DNA of 10,050 nucleotides, taken from the NCBI GenBank assembly GCA_031275145.1, contig JAISPE010000023.1, positions 1 through 10,050 of the forward strand. The letters run 5' to 3'. The position numbers were made by a program, and so were the translations under genes. This DNA is from Prevotellaceae bacterium (GTDB taxonomy: Bacteria; Bacteroidota; Bacteroidia; Bacteroidales; UBA932). How positions within the stretch are numbered: position 1 is the stretch's first letter; each line of letters starts with the position of its first letter. This document shows positions 1 through 6,400 of this stretch, one piece after another. The notes beneath the pieces were generated by a model. The model did no database searches and was not told the DNA's origin. It saw only the letters and a list, made by a program, of their open reading frames with translations.

Positions 1-17
1 CGGCATCTCATCAATGG

Positions 18-58
18 CCTGCCTGACGGCCTACCTGCCGGCAGGCAGGGCAGTCAGG
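18..58. repeat. Imperfect GC-rich palindrome
   Basis: The centre, 34-45, is the perfect palindrome CCTGCCGGCAGG. Flanking GCCTGAC (21-27) and GTCAGG (53-58) pair with each other, giving an interrupted hairpin. It is GC-rich compared with the A/T-rich surroundings and looks like a dispersed intergenic repeat, not a terminator, since no T-tract follows. Confidence 0.5.
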
Positions 59-65
59 GCAAAGA

Positions 66-203
66 GCATCCCGTTAGGGATGCATCGCTCGGTAGAAAAC
101 CCATACCGTCCTGTTTTGCATCCCGTTGGGGATGCATCCCTAACGGGATGCAGGACAGGATATATTGACTGTTCTACCGAGCGATGCATCCCTAACGGGA
201 TGC
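66..203. repeat. Nested palindromic repeat built from four GCATCCC-N4-GGGATGC hairpins
   Basis: Four 18-bp units, each a 7-bp stem with a 4-base loop, lie at 66-83, 118-135, 134-151 and 186-203. The outer arms 66-97 and 172-203 are perfect 32-bp inverted repeats that extend past the hairpin unit (shared tail ATCGCTCGGTAGAA). Inside them, 110-135 and 134-159 form a second inverted repeat with about three mismatches, meeting at ATGCAT. A partial unit (CCTAAGGGATGC) follows near 233-244. The whole could fold as a cruciform or a long structured RNA. It contains no coding signal. Confidence 0.85.
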
Positions 204-313
204 CATAATTGATACCTTTATTTATTGAAGACTCCTAAGGGATGCGGAAGCTTACGGCAGGGGCGGCATGGGGCGGCGATTGGAGGGGCGGGAACGTGTG
301 TGGTAATCCGCAA

Positions 314-348
314 CTCATAGCTCATAGTTCATAGTTCATAGTTCGCAG
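314..348 (+). repeat. Heptamer tandem repeat (YTCATAG)5
   Basis: Five head-to-tail 7-bp units are present: CTCATAG twice, TTCATAG twice, then a diverged TTCGCAG. A similar but weaker texture (CTCATCACTCATCA) occurs after mazG near 9172-9187. It is a short intergenic tandem repeat with no visible function. Confidence 0.75.
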
Positions 349-436
349 ACTGTTATATTTTATTAATTTTAACCCTTAACACATAAATTATGTTAAATAT
401 CAAACCTTTTTTTTCTACAATTAGAAAAACATTTTG

Positions 437-444
437 TACTTTCG
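437..444 (+). promoter_or_regulatory. Promoter-like -7 box without a recognisable gene
   Basis: TACTTTCG followed by CGCC resembles the Bacteroidota -7 element TAnnTTTG and the contexts seen before rplS (TACCTTTGCGCC) and glnS (TACTTTTGCGG). No TTG lies about 19 bases upstream, so the -33 half is missing. No gene follows for about 1 kb. It may be a relic promoter or chance. Confidence 0.3.
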
Positions 445-610
445 CGCCATTATTTTGAGTTTAGAGAGTATTAGAAGCAATACAATGATTGAAGCAGGAT
501 GCAAACACAGAGGATTAGAATGTGAAAATAAAGGGATTTTTTTCACAACATTCGGAGAAAACTCGCCGGATAATTCTTTGTATTCATGCAAAATAAGCAT
601 CGCGGTACGA

Positions 611-671
<61 letters not shown>

Positions 672-831
672 ATCAGGCAGTTATGCATTATGTCCGTATG
701 TCCGTTTCCATGTCATATCTATGCACGGTTGCGAAGGAAGCATACAGCAAACCGGATATACAGCTCAATTACAGATACAGACACAGACGCCGGAACATAC
801 AGCAACATATCGAATATTCGCATATCGCCGT

Positions 832-855
832 ACCGTATATACCTTATTATACGGT
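832..855. repeat. Short A/T-rich hairpin
   Basis: ACCGTATA (832-839) and TATACGGT (848-855) are perfect inverted repeats around an 8-base loop. No T-tract follows. It could be a protein-binding palindrome or simple structure. Confidence 0.45.
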
Positions 856-976
856 ATACGGTTTGTTCATGCAGAAATAATTTTCAAGCAAATAATATCA
901 GTTTTCGGGATATTGAACGAAAACCTGCGGCAAACAGTTTCCGCTGTTTTCCGCTGCTTTTTACGTACCGGTTTTT

Positions 977-1011
977 CATACGTATGCAGCAAAACTTCCA
1001 TACGTATGCAG
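977..1011 (+). repeat. Twin direct repeats containing the palindrome CATACGTATG
   Basis: CATACGTATGCAG occurs at 977-989 and 999-1011, so the centres are 22 bp apart, about two helical turns. The first ten bases are a perfect palindrome. The arrangement looks like paired binding sites for a dimeric DNA-binding protein, but no promoter or gene adjoins it, so the operator reading is only inference. Confidence 0.5.
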
Positions 1012-1026
1012 TTTTACCGCAAAAGT

Positions 1027-1099
1027 TTTTTACCTCAAAGGTCGCAAAGTACGCAAGGTTTTCAAATATCGCCAACACTTTGCGTACTTTGCGGTAAAA
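1027..1099. repeat. TTTTACC..CGCAAAGTACGCAA inverted repeat
   Basis: CGCAAAGTACGCAA at 1043-1056 pairs perfectly with 1080-1093, and matching continues imperfectly toward the centre. Both ends carry TTTTACC(T or G)CAAAG in inverted orientation (1028-1040 on plus, about 1087-1099 on minus). The left arm has an extra unit of about 10 bp. It looks like a dispersed intergenic element; the same TTTACCGCAAAG terminus recurs in the element at 3958. Confidence 0.65.
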
Positions 1100-1139
1100 T
1101 ATTTATTCCTCGCGCGGTCTATTTTTGTGAATTGGATAT

Positions 1140-1154
1140 GCGACGAAGCAATCC
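1140..1154 (+). repeat. Solo fragment of the GCGACGAAGCAATCC repeat
   Basis: GCGACGAAGCAATCC is identical to the inner end of the left arm of the neighbouring inverted repeat (1183-1197) and lies in the same orientation. It looks like a truncated copy of the same repeat, 29 bases from its intact neighbour (end at 1154, next arm from 1163). Confidence 0.7.
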
Positions 1155-1162
1155 GCGACGGG

Positions 1163-1250
1163 TCGTCATTGCGAGGAGCGCAGCGACGAAGCAATCCGGA
1201 AAGTCGTGTATTTCTGGATTGCTTCGTCGCTGCGCTCCTCGCAATGACGA
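1163..1250. repeat. Perfect 35-bp inverted repeat of the GCGACGAAGCAATCC class
   Basis: Bases 1163-1197 and 1216-1250 are exact reverse complements. The stem extends inward through a G-T wobble and four more pairs, leaving an 8-base loop (1203-1210). This sequence type, with CGTCATTGCGAGGAGCG in the arms, is a widespread dispersed repeat I know from many unrelated bacterial genomes; it often creates spurious ORFs reading VIARSAATKQSG or LLRRCAPRNDD, as it does here on both strands. Confidence 0.92.
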
Positions 1251-1307
1251 TGGGGCGGAAAACAGTTTTCTGCAAAAAAACTCACAATTCTCACCCGTTT
1301 GATGTAT

Positions 1308-1354
1308 AACAGAATTTTCATAATTTACAAATTCTGTTAATTTTGTCAAAAAAA
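1308..1354. repeat. Palindromic TTGACATAATTAACAGA-family element, copy A (one end missing)
   Basis: AACAGAATTT (1308-1317) pairs with AAATTCTGTT (1329-1338), and the right arm continues as AATTTTGTCAAAAAAA to 1354. Compared with the copies at 4100 and 6401, the outer part of the left arm is missing. Its loop (TTTTCATAATTTACAAA) is the reverse complement of the loop in the 4100 copy, so the two are related but inverted. It ends 29 bases before the -33 box of the metalloprotease promoter. Confidence 0.75.
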
Positions 1355-1382
1355 GGGGAATAACGTGTACATTTCAAATAAA

Positions 1383-1413
1383 TTTGGTCTACGGATATAT
1401 ATTGTTATATTTG
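1383..1413 (+). promoter_or_regulatory. Promoter of the metalloprotease gene
   Basis: TTTG (1383-1386), a 19-base spacer and TATATTTG (1406-1413) match the Bacteroidota primary-sigma consensus exactly. Transcription should start near 1418-1421, giving a short A/T-rich leader of about 27 bases before the ATG at 1447. No Shine-Dalgarno sequence is present, as is usual in this phylum. Confidence 0.8.
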
Positions 1414-1446
1414 TATTTGAAAATAACACTGTAATATTAGAACAAT

Positions 1447-3933
1447 ATGTTGAAATTAAAATTATTACTTGCATTGATACTGGGTTTCTCAGTGATTACG
1501 TACGCTCAAAAATCGCCGAAAGGCAAAACATCTCCGGCAAAAGCGGATACAGCAAAGGCGGATACGACGAAAGCAGACAATACCAAAAAGTCAAATTCCG
1601 ACGATCCGAAACCGTACGGAGAAGTAATTACCAAAGAAGCTGTTACAAGCTCCGGAATGTTTAAAATACACAGGATTAAAGAACAGTTCTTTTTCGAAAT
1701 TCCGGATACGTTACTTGAGCGGGACATTTTGGTAGTCAACCGTATTGCGAAATCGGCGGCAGGCATGCGTCCCTACGTCGATGTATACGCCGGCGACCAT
1801 ATCGCCGAAAATGTAATCCGGTTCGACATGGGGCCGTTTAACCGCATCTTTATGAGACGGATGATTTTCTCCGAAAATTCTTCCGACAGTACGGATAACG
1901 GCATGTACAGAGCAGTCGTCAAGTCGAATCTACAGCCTGTTGTAGCCTCTTTTCCTGTAAAAGCATACGGAAAAGATACTCTGAACAAATCGTATATAAT
2001 TGATGTGACAGGCTTTTTACAGGCCGAAAATGAAATATTCTATTTCAGTCCCAATTCGAAAAAGAATCTTTCTATCGGCGCTGTTCAGAACGACAAATCA
2101 TACGTAGTGTCCATCAAGCCGTATCCCGTTAATATAGAGATACAGACATTGCGTACATATTTGAAGACGGCGGCTCCCAATACAACAGCGTCTTCTTTAC
2201 CCGTATCCTACGAACTGAACACATCCATGCTGCTTTTGCCCGAAATCCCGATGAAAGCGCGGTACAGAGATGCACGTGTCGGCTTTTTTGCCCGGGGATA
2301 CACAAGTTTTGACGCCAATCCTCAGGGTGTAAAAGGACAGTCGATGATCACCCGCTGGCGTCTGGAGCCTAAAGACGAAGACAGGGAGAAATATTTGAGA
2401 GGCGAACTCGTCGAGCCGAAAAATCCGATTATATATTACATCGACCCCGCCACGCCGAAAAAATGGACTCCATATCTGATTGCCGGAGTAAACGACTGGC
2501 AGGAAGCTTTCGAGCAGGCCGGTTTCAAAAATGCAATACAGGGCTTACCCGCTCCCGAAAACGATTCGACATGGAATATCAACGACGCGCGTCACAATGT
2601 GATAGTTTACAAAGCCTCGTCTATTCCCAATGCAAGCGGGCCTCATGTACATGACCCGCGCAGCGGCGAAATCATGGAAACGCATATCAACTGGTATCAC
2701 AATATTATGTCGCTGTTGCACAACTGGTATATGATTCAGACGGGGGCAGTGGATCCCAGAGCGCGCAAAATGCAGTTGGACGACGAACTGATGGGACAGC
2801 TGATTCGTTTTGTATCCTCGCACGAAGTCGGACATACATTGGGGCTGAGACATAATTTCGGAGCAAGTTCGACCGTTCCGGTAGAGAAGTTAAGAGACAA
2901 AGCCTATCTCGAAAAATACGGACATACGCCTTCGATAATGGATTATGCCCGTTTCAATTACGTGGCGCAGCCCGAAGACGGGATTCCCGAAGAAGGACTG
3001 TTTCCGCGTATCGGCGAATACGACAAGTGGGCTATCGAATGGGGATACAAATGGCTTCCGCAGTTTGACAGTCCCGCCGCCGAAACTCCCTATCTCAACA
3101 AATTGATCATCGACCGGTTAAACGCTAACGGGAAGCTGTTTTTCGGAAACGAAAGCGAACCTTTCGATCCGCGTTCCCAGAGCGAGGATTTGGGTGATAA
3201 TGCCATGCTTGCAGGCGCTTACGGAATCAAAAACCTGCAACGCATACTGCCAAATCTGAAAAACTGGACACGTGAACCCAACGAAGATTACAGATATCTG
3301 AACGAGATGTATTACGAAGTACTGGTTCAGTACAGGCGATACATAATGCATGTAGCCAAGAATATAGGAGGCGAATATCATACTCCGAAAAACGTCGAGG
3401 AAGCGGGAGAAGTCTACCGGCCTGTTGAATACGGGAAACAGAAAGAAGCCATGCGATTTCTGGATACATATCTTTTCACTACGCCCGCATGGTTGATTAA
3501 CGACAGTATCGTTTCGCTCACCGGCGCCAATGTTTTGGAAAATCTTACAATGTGTTACTCCGCAGCATTATCGCGCCTGCAAAGTTCGAACATGCTGAAC
3601 CGGATAATTAAAACCGAAGAATTGCGCAGGGAAGGAAAGGTATATCCCGTATCCGAATTTATAGACGATTTGAAGAAAAGCGTCTGGCGCGAGCTTTATA
3701 CCGGCGCAGCAATAGATATTTTCAGACGAAACCTTCAAAAAGTTTATATCGAACAGGCATTCAATACAGTGAAATCCGGAAGTTCGGATGCGTCAAGCCT
3801 GATGCGGGCACATCTGCTTTCACTCAAAAACGATATAAAGAAAGCAATCCGTTCACAAAAAGGTCTGTCTAAATATCATTTGCAGGATATATTTCAAAAA
3901 ATTGAAGATACATTGAATATTGATAAAAAATAA
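1447..3933 (+). CDS. Exported zinc-dependent metalloprotease (DUF5118/DUF5117/DUF4953 family)
   Basis: This 828-residue protein is a probable secreted or periplasmic zinc endopeptidase. Residues 1-20 form a signal peptide (basic start, then LLLALILGF, likely cut after TYA-20); no lipobox cysteine is seen. Residues 31-48 are a linker of AKADT-type repeats. Residues of about 54-102 resemble DUF5118 (FEIPDTLLERDILVVNRI) and about 108-300 DUF5117. The catalytic part carries HEVGHTLGLRH (459-469), the extended HExxHxxGxxH zinc site, followed by SIMDY (496-500), a probable Met-turn, both typical of metzincin-like enzymes. Length fits the family's usual 800-850 residues. The start gives an intact signal peptide and lies close behind a good promoter. 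Substrate is unknown; peptide or glycoprotein degradation is a guess. It stands alone, convergent with miaB. Confidence 0.93.
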   Translation: MLKLKLLLALILGFSVITYAQKSPKGKTSPAKADTAKADTTKADNTKKSNSDDPKPYGEVITKEAVTSSGMFKIHRIKEQFFFEIPDTLLERDILVVNRIAKSAAGMRPYVDVYAGDHIAENVIRFDMGPFNRIFMRRMIFSENSSDSTDNGMYRAVVKSNLQPVVASFPVKAYGKDTLNKSYIIDVTGFLQAENEIFYFSPNSKKNLSIGAVQNDKSYVVSIKPYPVNIEIQTLRTYLKTAAPNTTASSLPVSYELNTSMLLLPEIPMKARYRDARVGFFARGYTSFDANPQGVKGQSMITRWRLEPKDEDREKYLRGELVEPKNPIIYYIDPATPKKWTPYLIAGVNDWQEAFEQAGFKNAIQGLPAPENDSTWNINDARHNVIVYKASSIPNASGPHVHDPRSGEIMETHINWYHNIMSLLHNWYMIQTGAVDPRARKMQLDDELMGQLIRFVSSHEVGHTLGLRHNFGASSTVPVEKLRDKAYLEKYGHTPSIMDYARFNYVAQPEDGIPEEGLFPRIGEYDKWAIEWGYKWLPQFDSPAAETPYLNKLIIDRLNANGKLFFGNESEPFDPRSQSEDLGDNAMLAGAYGIKNLQRILPNLKNWTREPNEDYRYLNEMYYEVLVQYRRYIMHVAKNIGGEYHTPKNVEEAGEVYRPVEYGKQKEAMRFLDTYLFTTPAWLINDSIVSLTGANVLENLTMCYSAALSRLQSSNMLNRIIKTEELRREGKVYPVSEFIDDLKKSVWRELYTGAAIDIFRRNLQKVYIEQAFNTVKSGSSDASSLMRAHLLSLKNDIKKAIRSQKGLSKYHLQDIFQKIEDTLNIDKK
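1537..1581 (+). repeat. Three 15-bp in-frame tandem repeats in the metalloprotease linker
   Basis: Codons 31-45 consist of three degenerate 15-bp units encoding AKADT, AKADT and TKADN. Changes in unit number would stay in frame and only alter the length of the spacer between signal peptide and folded domains. Confidence 0.75.
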
Positions 3934-3957
3934 CTGTAACAGACATTTTATTTTTTA

Positions 3958-4055
3958 TTTACCGCAAAGATACAATGGACAGTAGAGTAGAGCGGGGAGA
4001 CTTCATATGAGGTCTCCCCGCTCTACACTACTGCCTATTGTACCCTTGTGGTAAA
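3958..4055. repeat. Long inverted repeat with 44-base arms between convergent genes
   Basis: Arms 3958-4001 and 4012-4055 match at about 38 of 44 positions; the innermost part (TAGAGCGGGGAGAC) is perfect and surrounds a CATATG centre. Some arm differences would still pair as G-U in RNA. Ends are TTTACC(G or A)CAA, like the repeat at 1027. The hairpin could stop transcription from either convergent gene, but no T-tract follows on either strand, so it is not a canonical rho-independent terminator. It reads more like a dispersed palindromic element. Confidence 0.8.
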
Positions 4056-4099
4056 AATGCGACAGTTGAGTTTGCGTCAGGTGTACGACAAAATTCCCT

Positions 4100-4162
4100 T
4101 TTTTTTGACATAATTAACAGACTTTGTAAATTATGAAAATTCTGTTAATTATGTCAAAAAAA
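4100..4162. repeat. Palindromic TTGACATAATTAACAGA-family element, copy B
   Basis: Bases 4100-4121 and 4141-4162 are perfect 22-bp inverted repeats: seven Ts then GACATAATTAACAGA, and the complement ending in seven As. The loop is about 19 bases. Because the T-run leads and the A-run trails on both strands, it does not look like a terminator. It lies inside the probable mobile element. Confidence 0.85.
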
Positions 4163-4198
4163 GAATTATGTCAAAAAAAGAATTATGTCAAAAAAAAG
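4147..4198 (+). repeat. 17-bp tandem repeat (AATTATGTCAAAAAAAG)3
   Basis: Three nearly identical units lie at 4147-4163, 4164-4180 and 4181-4198 (the last with one extra A). The first is the end of the palindrome's right arm, so the array probably grew by duplication of that arm end. Two shorter degenerate units (AATTTGTCAAAAAGG, AATTTTGTCG) follow. Confidence 0.85.
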
Positions 4199-4239
4199 GG
4201 AATTTGTCAAAAAGGAATTTTGTCGTACACCCGTTTGCG

Positions 4240-5622
4240 TCAGGTCAGGAGTCCTGATATTGCAAATCCTTTCAGCGTTGCCTGCGAGCAGTCTGTTATT
4301 TTGATTTTTACCAGATCGCCGATTTTGTTGTTTCCTTTCGGGAACACAACCGTTTTGTTTTGAGGCGTACGGCCGCAAAGGTCGTTTTCGGAGCGTTTTG
4401 AAGTGTCTTCCACCAAAACCTCGACGATTGAGCCGACATCTTTTTTATGGCTTGTTAAAGACAGTTCGCTTTGCAGTTCGATTATTTCCGTCAGACGCCT
4501 GATTTTCACATCTTCGGGGACATCGTCTTTAAAGTGTCGGGCAGCCTTTGTGTTCGGGCGTTCGGAATATTTAAACATGTACGCAAAATCGTATCCCACT
4601 TCCCTCATTAACGATAGAGTATCCTCGTGATCTTTCTGCGTTTCTCCGCAAAAACCGGCGATTATATCTGTCGAAACGGCACAGTCGGGCATAATTTCGC
4701 GTATTGTTTTTATTCGCTGCAAATATTCTTCCCGCGTATATTTTCTGTTCATACTCTGCAATATGGCGGAACTTCCCGATTGAACGGGCAAATGAATATA
4801 ATTGCAGATATTGCCGTATTTTGCCATGGTTTTCAGCACGTCATCCGTCATATCTCTGGGGTGCGAAGTAGAGAATCGCACCCGCATCTCCGGAGCCGAT
4901 TCTGCAACCATAGCCAGCAAACCGGCAAAAGTCACATCCTTCCATGAGTACGAATCTACATTTTGTCCCAAAAGAGTAACTTCCCTGTATCCGTTGTCCG
5001 ACAATTCTTTCAGTTCCCTGAGAACTGTTTCCGGATTTCTGCTGCGTTCGCCTCCCCTCGTGTATGGCACGACACAAAACGCGCACACGTTATTACATCC
5101 TCTCATGATTGAGATAAAAGCGGTTACACCCGTTTTATCCAGACGGACAGGACTGATATCCGAATATGTTTCATCTCTCGAAAGCAAGACGTTGATCCCT
5201 TTCTGTCCCGATTCGGTTTTTTCCACAAGTTTCGGAAGTTCCCTGTAAGCGTCGGGACCGACTACAACATCTACAATATTGTTTTCCAGCAACGATTCTT
5301 TCAGTCTCTCCGCCATACAGCCTATCAGACCGATGCTGACATTCGGCCGCTTTTTCTTTTCCTGTCTGAAATATTCGAGTCTTCCCCAAACTCTCTGTTC
5401 CGCATTGTCTCTCACCGAACAGGTGTTTATCAGTATGAGATTTGCATCGCCAATATTTTTAGTAACAGAGTATCCCGCCTTTTGCATAATGGCAACCACA
5501 ACTTCGCTGTCATTGACATTCATCTGACATCCGTACGTTTCGAGATACACCTTGGGCCTGTCGCTGTCAAAAACAGGTCTGATTGAGATTACAGTTCTTT
5601 TACCGGTATTCGCTGCCTGCAT
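4240..5622 (-). CDS. miaB: tRNA-2-methylthio-N6-isopentenyladenosine synthase MiaB
   Basis: This cytosolic radical-SAM methylthiotransferase adds the 2-methylthio group to isopentenyl-adenosine at position 37 of tRNAs reading UNN codons. The 460-residue product has the three domains of the family. The N-terminal UPF0004 domain carries an iron-sulfur cluster on Cys32 (ETYGCQMN), Cys68 (NTCSVRDNAEQR) and Cys102. The radical-SAM core carries Cys176, Cys180 and Cys183 (RGCNNVCAFCVVPYTRG). A TRAM domain follows at about 390-455. GCQMN and the CAFCVVPYTRG context favour MiaB over RimO or MtaB. About 23 residues precede the first conserved strand; there is no better internal Met. It is transcribed alone, divergent from rplS, with a mobile-like insertion just past its stop. 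Confidence 0.97.
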   Translation of the reverse strand: MQAANTGKRTVISIRPVFDSDRPKVYLETYGCQMNVNDSEVVVAIMQKAGYSVTKNIGDANLILINTCSVRDNAEQRVWGRLEYFRQEKKKRPNVSIGLIGCMAERLKESLLENNIVDVVVGPDAYRELPKLVEKTESGQKGINVLLSRDETYSDISPVRLDKTGVTAFISIMRGCNNVCAFCVVPYTRGGERSRNPETVLRELKELSDNGYREVTLLGQNVDSYSWKDVTFAGLLAMVAESAPEMRVRFSTSHPRDMTDDVLKTMAKYGNICNYIHLPVQSGSSAILQSMNRKYTREEYLQRIKTIREIMPDCAVSTDIIAGFCGETQKDHEDTLSLMREVGYDFAYMFKYSERPNTKAARHFKDDVPEDVKIRRLTEIIELQSELSLTSHKKDVGSIVEVLVEDTSKRSENDLCGRTPQNKTVVFPKGNNKIGDLVKIKITDCSQATLKGFAISGLLT

Positions 5623-5687
5623 ATTTATATCTGTTTATAAAATGTTTATATCGTAATTTAAAATCAATCTATAATTTTTTCCGGGTG

Positions 5688-5695
5688 CAAAGGTA
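5688..5695 (-). promoter_or_regulatory. Probable miaB promoter (-7 box)
   Basis: On the minus strand this reads TACCTTTG followed by CACCC, matching TAnnTTTG. No TTG occurs 19-21 bases upstream, so the -33 element is weak. Predicted start near 5682 leaves a leader of about 60 bases. Confidence 0.6.
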
Positions 5696-5734
5696 ATAAA
5701 TTCAATGATTTCATGATTTTTTTTCCAAATATTT

Positions 5735-5764
5735 TTGCAGATTCGAAATTAAGAATTACCTTTG
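5735..5764 (+). promoter_or_regulatory. Promoter of the rplS / tRNA-Arg unit
   Basis: TTG (5735-5737; TTTTTG context), a 19-base spacer and TACCTTTG (5757-5764) fit the Bacteroidota consensus exactly. Transcription should begin near 5769-5772, leaving a leader of about 70 bases before the rplS ATG. The -7 region is part of a 17-bp inverted repeat shared with the divergent miaB promoter. Confidence 0.8.
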
Positions 5765-5840
5765 CGCCCGGAAAATAAAGCAACCTCTTACAGTCATGAG
5801 GATTTCAGTAATGTTGCCACGTTAAAAATATAGACAGGAA

Positions 5841-6203
5841 ATGGATTTAATAAAAATTGCACAGCAGGCGTTCCTCGGAGAACAAAAAGAGTATCCCCTT
5901 TTCAGGGCAGGCGATACCGTAACCGTAACATACAGAATTGTAGAAGGAAACAAAGAACGGTTACAGAAATTTAGAGGAGTAGTTATCCAGCGTAAAGGGA
6001 CAGGAGCAACTCAAACTTTTACCGTCAGAAAAATGTCGGATAATGTCGGAGTAGAAAGAATTTTCCCGATTACCTCCCCGTTTATTCAGGGTATCGAAAT
6101 TAATAAAGCCGGTAAAGTTCGCAGAGCAAGAATATTTTACATGCGTAAACTTACAGGCAAGAAAGCCCGTATTAAAGAACGTAAAATTTTTACGAAAAAT
6201 TAG
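5841..6203 (+). CDS. rplS: 50S ribosomal protein L19
   Basis: L19 is a component of the large ribosomal subunit located at the interface with the 30S subunit. The 120-residue product is of the usual length and is recognisable throughout: FRAGDTVTVTYRIVEGNKERLQKFRGVVI (beta-barrel region, residues about 22-50), then TFTVRKMSDNVGVERIFPITSPFI (about 59-82), and a basic C-terminal tail ending RRARIFYMRKLTGKKARIKER. The ATG follows an A-rich leader with only a weak AGGA sequence. In many bacteria rplS sits with trmD or rimM; here it stands alone and is followed after 7 bases by a tRNA gene, with a terminator beyond the tRNA, so the two are probably one transcript. Confidence 0.98.
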   Translation: MDLIKIAQQAFLGEQKEYPLFRAGDTVTVTYRIVEGNKERLQKFRGVVIQRKGTGATQTFTVRKMSDNVGVERIFPITSPFIQGIEINKAGKVRRARIFYMRKLTGKKARIKERKIFTKN

Positions 6204-6210
6204 AATAAGA

Positions 6211-6284
6211 GGCTCCGTGGCTCAACTGAATAGAGCATCTGACTACGGATCAGAAGGTTGTGGGTTTGAATCCCGCCGGAGTCA
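6211..6284 (+). tRNA. tRNA-Arg (anticodon ACG)
   Basis: The 74-base sequence folds as a full cloverleaf: 7-bp acceptor stem GGCTCCG/CGGAGTC with one G-U, 4-bp D stem (GCTC/GAGC), 5-bp anticodon stem TCTGA/TCAGA around CTACGGA, 5-base variable loop, and T arm GTGGG/CCCGC. The anticodon is at 6245-6247; its A34 is normally deaminated to inosine by TadA so that it reads CGN codons. The T loop is TTTGAAT where TTCGAAT is usual. Discriminator base is A; the CCA end is not encoded. It starts 7 bases after the rplS stop. Confidence 0.96.
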
Positions 6285-6338
6285 CAAAAATGTACATGAT
6301 TGAATAAGGTGATTAGTTGATTGATGATTTTTTGTGTG

Positions 6339-6372
6339 ACATCTGCATACTCGTTTATGCAGATGTTTTTTT
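6339..6372 (+). terminator. Rho-independent terminator after rplS and tRNA-Arg
   Basis: A perfect 11-bp stem, ACATCTGCATA (6339-6349) with TATGCAGATGT (6356-6366), has a 6-base loop and ends in a run of seven Ts. It lies 54 bases past the tRNA, so tRNA maturation would require trimming of a 3' trailer. Confidence 0.88.
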
Positions 6373-6400
6373 ATGGATTTGAATCATAGAACAGAATTCC

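Larger units (their letters stand above)
4070..4244. mobile_element. Probable miniature inverted-repeat element with flanking direct repeats
   Basis: GTTTGCGTCAGG occurs directly at 4070-4081 and 4233-4244, consistent with a 10-12 bp target duplication. Between them lies a non-coding segment of about 150 bp whose ends, 4080-4097 and 4214-4231, are perfect 18-bp inverted repeats (GGTGTACGACAAAATTCC). The interior contains copy B of the palindromic family (4100-4162) and a 17-bp tandem repeat. The right direct repeat covers the miaB stop codon, so insertion occurred just beyond miaB and left the protein intact. No transposase is present; it would have to be mobilised in trans. The two bases shared between the direct repeat and the inverted repeat leave the exact boundary ambiguous. 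Confidence 0.65.

Noticed and set aside
66..203. CRISPR array
   Set aside because: The repeated units are inverted, irregularly spaced and overlapping, with no unique spacers of constant length and no cas genes nearby.
1030..1349. Minus-strand open frames reading LLRRCAPRNDD and SLRGAQRRSNP
   Set aside because: These are the well-known false peptides from the GCGACGAAGCAATCC inverted repeat; no start context or homology supports them.
1027..4055. Composite transposon carrying the metalloprotease between two TTTACCGCAAAG-ended repeats
   Set aside because: The two repeats share only short termini, no transposase lies between them, and no flanking target duplication is visible; kept only as a checkable idea.
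4100..4162. Bidirectional rho-independent terminator
   Set aside because: The T-run precedes the stem and the A-run follows it on both strands, the opposite of the required stem-then-U-tract order.
4133..4363. Plus-strand open frame with repeated KKELCQKKNY
   Set aside because: It is a translation of the 17-bp tandem repeat and then reads antisense through the miaB 3' end.
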